Source: Burkholderiales bacterium
GTDB lineage: Bacteria > Pseudomonadota > Gammaproteobacteria > Burkholderiales > Burkholderiaceae_D
Assembly: GCA_016197345.1 (NCBI GenBank)
Contig: JACPVY010000546.1
Span: 1 to 5,394, forward strand
DNA: 5,394 bases
Direction of reading: 5' to 3'
The notes beneath the pieces were generated by a model. The model searched no databases and was not told where the DNA came from. It saw only the letters and a program-made list of their open reading frames with translations. Positions 5,323-5,394 of this stretch are shown here, piece by piece (the stretch's first letter is position 1; the number at the start of each line of letters is the position of its first letter). The position numbers were made by a program, and so were the translations under genes.

Positions 5323-5346
5323 CCAAGCTAGCTGCGGCTAGCTTGG
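5323..5346 (+). terminator. Intercistronic hairpin after the binding-protein gene
   Basis: CCAAGCTAGC (5323-5332) and GCTAGCTTGG (5337-5346) form a perfect 10-bp stem with a TGCG loop, 28 bases past the stop codon. A 7-T run appears only at 5368-5374, 21 bases later, so it is not a standard intrinsic terminator. Such stems after binding-protein genes often partly stop transcription or protect the upstream mRNA, giving more receptor than permease. That role is inferred. The remaining bases to 5394 hold no gene start I can support. Confidence 0.65.
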
Positions 5347-5394
5347 TCGGTCGTTGTGTACATCCCCTTTTTTTGAAAATCCACACAGATCGCC

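Overview
The window looks like chromosomal DNA of a betaproteobacterium with moderate GC content. I infer a member of Neisseriales related to the Chitinibacter/Deefgea/Chromobacterium group. Support comes from the scpB-rluB gene pair, the very long basic N-terminal extension on RluB, a proteobacterial glucokinase, and a Pseudomonas GtsA-like glucose-binding protein. The genus cannot be fixed from the sequence alone. No insertion sequence, tRNA, rRNA or CRISPR array was seen.

Layout. Positions 1-1857 hold a minus-strand pair: scpB (chromosome-segregation condensin subunit) followed 14 bases later by rluB (23S rRNA pseudouridine synthase), which runs off the left edge after its S4 domain. Positions 1858-2493 have no convincing gene, but hold several dyads and foldable segments, including a 26-bp palindrome, a candidate branched RNA fold, a three-tier inverted repeat, and two hairpins behind glk. 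Positions 2494-3561 encode glucokinase on the minus strand. Positions 3562-4052 form a divergent control region. Positions 4053-5294 encode a periplasmic glucose-type ABC transporter binding protein on the plus strand. It is followed by a perfect 10-bp stem hairpin, and the permease and ATPase genes presumably lie beyond the right edge.

How the genes work together. The right half is a sugar uptake and activation module. The binding protein captures the sugar (probably glucose) in the periplasm, and Glk phosphorylates the imported sugar to glucose 6-phosphate. The region between them holds two similar dyads, centred at 3844 and 3878, that resemble the HexR operator as I recall it; the second overlaps a plausible promoter for the transporter. 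My main inference is that transporter and kinase are co-regulated by a HexR/RpiR-type repressor. This is a likely regulatory circuit built from known families, not a new biological system. The left half is ordinary housekeeping, apart from the long disordered N-terminus of RluB and the absence of scpA next to scpB.
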